From NCBI GenBank assembly GCA_018971065.1, contig JAGWVC010000137.1:1-8268 (forward strand): a stretch of 8,268 nucleotides of DNA. Reading direction: 5' to 3'. Source of the DNA: Sphingomonadales bacterium (GTDB taxonomy: Bacteria; Pseudomonadota; Alphaproteobacteria; Sphingomonadales; Sphingomonadaceae). Below are positions 6,530 to 8,268 of this stretch, piece by piece. Both the position numbers and the translations under genes were made by a program. The first letter of the stretch is position 1. Every line of letters starts with the position of its first letter. The notes below the pieces were generated by a model, which worked only from the letters and a program-made list of their open reading frames with translations, was not told the DNA's origin and searched no databases.

Positions 6530-7422
6530 TGCCCCGCCTCGCGTTTATTCGCCGCTGCCGCCGACTTGCCGGTGACGCCGCCGATCGAACTGCCCGAGAC
6601 CAGATCGTTCTGGGCGTGCGCGAAGTGGTGCATGTGGAACACCGCGTCCATCGCCGCGCGCTTGCCGCGCAGTTCCTCGACGTGGTTGACCGCCTGCTTG
6701 GTCAGCCAGTTGCCGAGCCGGCCCTGTCCCGCCAGCTTGGCGGCCCAGGTGGCGGCCGCTTCGCGCAGTTCCGCACGCGGGACCACCTTGTTGACCATGC
6801 CGAAGCGCTCGGCCCGCTCGGCGCTCATCCGTTCGCCCAGCAGCAGGAATTCCTTGGCGACGCGCGGTGGCAGTTCATAGGCATGGGCGAAGTATTCAAC
6901 GCCGGGAATGCCCATCAGCGGGTTCACCGGATCCTGGAAGAATGCGTCTTCGGATGCGACGATCAGGTCGCAGACCCACGCCAGCATCAGCCCGCCCGCC
7001 ACGCACGCGCCCTGCACCATGGCGATCGTAGGCTTGGGAATGTCGCGCCAGCGGCGGCACATGCCCAGGTACTGTTCCTGCTCGCGGGTGTAGAGCAGTT
7101 CGGCGGCCGGCTTGTTGGTGTGCGGGCTCAGCATCAGCCGCTTGTCGAACTCGTGATGCAGGTCACGGCCCGGGGTGCCGATGTCGTGACCGGCCGAGAA
7201 ATGCTTGCCGTTGCCCGCCAGCACGATGGCGCGCACTGCGTCATCTCCAGTAGCGCGGTTGAACGCATCGTCGAGCGCGTAAGTCATCTGCCCGTTCTGG
7301 GCATTGTTGAACTGCGGCCGGTTCATCGTGATCCAGGCGATACCGTCCGCGACCTCGTATAGCACCGGCTCGGTGGTTTCGTAGGTGATGTCCACCTGCT
7401 GCGGGGGGACGAGGTCGCTCAT
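6526..7422 (-). CDS. Crotonase-family protein (putative HIP-pathway enoyl-CoA hydratase) lacking canonical catalytic Glu
   Basis: This 298-aa crotonase-fold protein has a 20-residue N-terminal lead before the first strand. Oxyanion-hole segments are HFSAGHD (74-80) and CVAGGLML (140-147), followed by CDLIVASEDAFFQDPV (151-166), GIPGVEYFAH (171-180) and a long C-terminal helical part with HMHHFAHAQND (263-273). Rat crotonase Glu144 and Glu164 align with Met146 and Val166, so both usual catalytic acids are absent; Glu176 in GVEYF is a nearby candidate. Proteins with the GIPGVEYFAH signature form their own subfamily, often labelled enoyl-CoA hydratase. Lying between ipdB and ipdC, it could hydrate the 5-hydroxy-HIPE-CoA made by IpdE1-IpdE2, the role given to ScdD in Comamonas, but this is inferred from position. 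The start at 7422 overlaps the ipdB stop in ATGA; an upstream ATG at 7650 would run deep into ipdB. Confidence 0.85.
   Translation of the reverse strand: MSDLVPPQQVDITYETTEPVLYEVADGIAWITMNRPQFNNAQNGQMTYALDDAFNRATGDDAVRAIVLAGNGKHFSAGHDIGTPGRDLHHEFDKRLMLSPHTNKPAAELLYTREQEQYLGMCRRWRDIPKPTIAMVQGACVAGGLMLAWVCDLIVASEDAFFQDPVNPLMGIPGVEYFAHAYELPPRVAKEFLLLGERMSAERAERFGMVNKVVPRAELREAAATWAAKLAGQGRLGNWLTKQAVNHVEELRGKRAAMDAVFHMHHFAHAQNDLVSGSSIGGVTGKSAAAANKREAGQ
6537..6540 (-). promoter_or_regulatory. Shine-Dalgarno GAGG before ipdC
   Basis: GAGG, followed by CGGGG, lies inside the last codons of the crotonase gene, seven bases before the ipdC ATG at 6529. It supports that start and coupled translation across the ATGA overlap at 6529-6526. 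Confidence 0.5.
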
Positions 7423-8222
7423 GCCGTCCCCCGCGCCGCAGGGTTGTCCTTGATGACCGAGGCCCGGACGTTGTGCGGATCGAGGCTGGCAATGATTGCC
7501 AGTTGTTCGGCGGTGGGTAACGGCGTTTCCACGCAGGCGCCGCGCTCCAGTTCGAAGCCTGTCGCGGCCTGAACCGCGTCGAAGTTGACGCCGGGATGCA
7601 GCGAGACGACGCGGATCGCGTTGCCGGTGCCGCCGAAGTCCATCACGCACAGGTTGGTGACGATCAGCCGCAGGTTCACATCGCGGAAGTTGCCACCGGC
7701 CTGACGCTTGGCCGGGTTGTAGCCCACGCCTGAAATCATATCGACTTCACCCGGCACGAACACGCGCGGCCCGTGCGCCGGGAAGAAGAACGAGTTGGCA
7801 TGGTGGATGGTGTTGCCAGGGAAACCGCGCACGCCAAGCATCTGCGTCTTCGGCTGGCGATAGGTGCCGCCCATGTACGAGAGGTTGATCTGGCCGAAGC
7901 GGTCGAGCTGGGTGGGCGTGACCATCGCATGGCGGCGGCCGGTCCACACGGCGGCGTCGAAGAAGCGCGAGAACGGGAGGTGGCCGGCGGGCTTGCGATC
8001 GTCATAGGCGCGCGGGCCGATCGGCACCGGCTGCTCGACCAGATAGGCCTCGCCGTCGGTCATCATCAGTTCGGGGCTGTGCGTCAGCTTGGCCAGCCCG
8101 GCGGCCAGGCGTGGCACCGGGCCGACGCCGGTGGCGACGATTTCGCCGTTGTCCCGGAACGCTTCCGAGCAGGCGACGATGCACAGTTCTGCCAGAGTGG
8201 CGTTGCTGGTGGGTTCGCTCAT
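7419..8222 (-). CDS. ipdB: IpdB, β-subunit of COCHEA-CoA ring-cleaving hydrolase
   Basis: This 267-aa protein has the fold signature of a class I CoA-transferase β-subunit: GVGPVPRLAAGLAKL (32-46), MMTDGEAYLVE (53-63), then QINLSYMGG (111-119), GVRGFPGNTIHHAN (130-143) and VTNLCVMDFGG (178-188). The usual S-E-N-G motif of CoA-transferases is replaced by T55-D56-G57-E58, consistent with a member that has lost transferase chemistry. IpdAB hydrolyses ring C of COCHEA-CoA; the catalytic glutamate reported for this enzyme is on IpdA. Its ATG overlaps a TGA stop at 8224-8222 that ends the upstream frame, the arrangement expected for paired A and B subunits. Downstream it overlaps the crotonase gene by four bases. 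I see no strong Shine-Dalgarno sequence, so translation may depend on coupling to ipdA. Confidence 0.86.
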   Translation of the reverse strand: MSEPTSNATLAELCIVACSEAFRDNGEIVATGVGPVPRLAAGLAKLTHSPELMMTDGEAYLVEQPVPIGPRAYDDRKPAGHLPFSRFFDAAVWTGRRHAMVTPTQLDRFGQINLSYMGGTYRQPKTQMLGVRGFPGNTIHHANSFFFPAHGPRVFVPGEVDMISGVGYNPAKRQAGGNFRDVNLRLIVTNLCVMDFGGTGNAIRVVSLHPGVNFDAVQAATGFELERGACVETPLPTAEQLAIIASLDPHNVRASVIKDNPAARGTA

Positions 8223-8268
8223 CAGAAAATCGGCAGCGGGAGAGCCGCTACCGCCTCCTTTCCGCCGT
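8222..8268 (-). CDS. ipdA: Probable IpdA, C-terminal fragment (runs off the right edge)
   Basis: In the frame ending at the TGA 8224-8222 the last codons read GGKEAVAALPLPIF. The stop overlaps the ipdB start by one base (TGATG), as expected for an α-subunit gene directly upstream of its β-subunit. Fourteen residues carry no diagnostic motif, so the identity rests on position: in known clusters ipdA and ipdB are adjacent and in this order. IpdA would supply the catalytic glutamate of the COCHEA-CoA hydrolase. Confidence 0.6.
   Translation of the reverse strand, partial: GGKEAVAALPLPIF

Noticed and set aside
5585..6880. 431-aa plus-strand open frame spanning the antisense of ipdC and the crotonase gene
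   Set aside because: It crosses a well-defined gene junction on the other strand and shows no motif; a shadow frame.
1..8268. Mobile elements, tRNA or rRNA genes, CRISPR arrays, toxin-antitoxin or defence genes
   Set aside because: I found no transposase, direct or inverted repeats, tRNA-like cloverleaf, spacer array or short accessory genes. Coding sequence fills the window almost completely with uniform base composition.

Overview
The window is a compact run of catabolic genes, all on the minus strand, in high-GC DNA. I read it as most of an operon for degrading steroid rings C and D: the HIP pathway, where HIP is 3aα-H-4α(3'-propanoate)-7aβ-methylhexahydro-1,5-indanedione. The GC content, the adjacent ipdE1/ipdE2 pair and the overlapping genes suggest a steroid- or bile-acid-degrading proteobacterium, possibly a sphingomonad such as Novosphingobium or Sphingobium. 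That placement is inference; nothing in the window is a taxonomic marker.

In transcription order (right to left) the genes are: the 3' end of a probable ipdA (8268-8222); ipdB (8222-7419); a 298-aa crotonase-family protein (7422-6526); ipdC, an FMN-dependent oxidoreductase (6529-5456); echA20, a ring-hydrolysing crotonase (5456-4701); ipdE1 (4695-3520) and ipdE2 (3520-2579), the two subunits of a heteromeric acyl-CoA dehydrogenase; fadA6 thiolase (2570-1419); a small NTF2/SnoaL-like protein (1414-965); an MFE-2-like short-chain dehydrogenase (952-47); and the first codons of a further probable acyl-CoA dehydrogenase (47-1).

Proposed division of labour, from the known Mycobacterium and Comamonas pathways: IpdE1-IpdE2 desaturates the propionyl-CoA side chain of 5-hydroxy-HIP-CoA. 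A hydratase (perhaps the 298-aa crotonase), a hydroxyacyl-CoA dehydrogenase (perhaps the SDR) and a thiolase then shorten it. IpdC forms the conjugated indene-carboxyl-CoA (HIEC-CoA), EchA20 opens ring D to COCHEA-CoA, IpdAB opens ring C, and FadA6 thiolyses the resulting open-chain diacyl-CoA. The left-edge acyl-CoA dehydrogenase could begin the next round of β-oxidation.

No gap between genes exceeds 12 bases and six of the ten junctions overlap by 1 or 4 bases, so translation is probably coupled. There is no room for an internal promoter or terminator outside coding sequence, and no repeat, mobile element, RNA gene or CRISPR array was seen. The first enzyme (FadD3), a recognisable IpdF and a KstR2-type regulator are not in the window. 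The least explained members are the NTF2/SnoaL-like protein and the 298-aa crotonase, which lacks both canonical catalytic glutamates.
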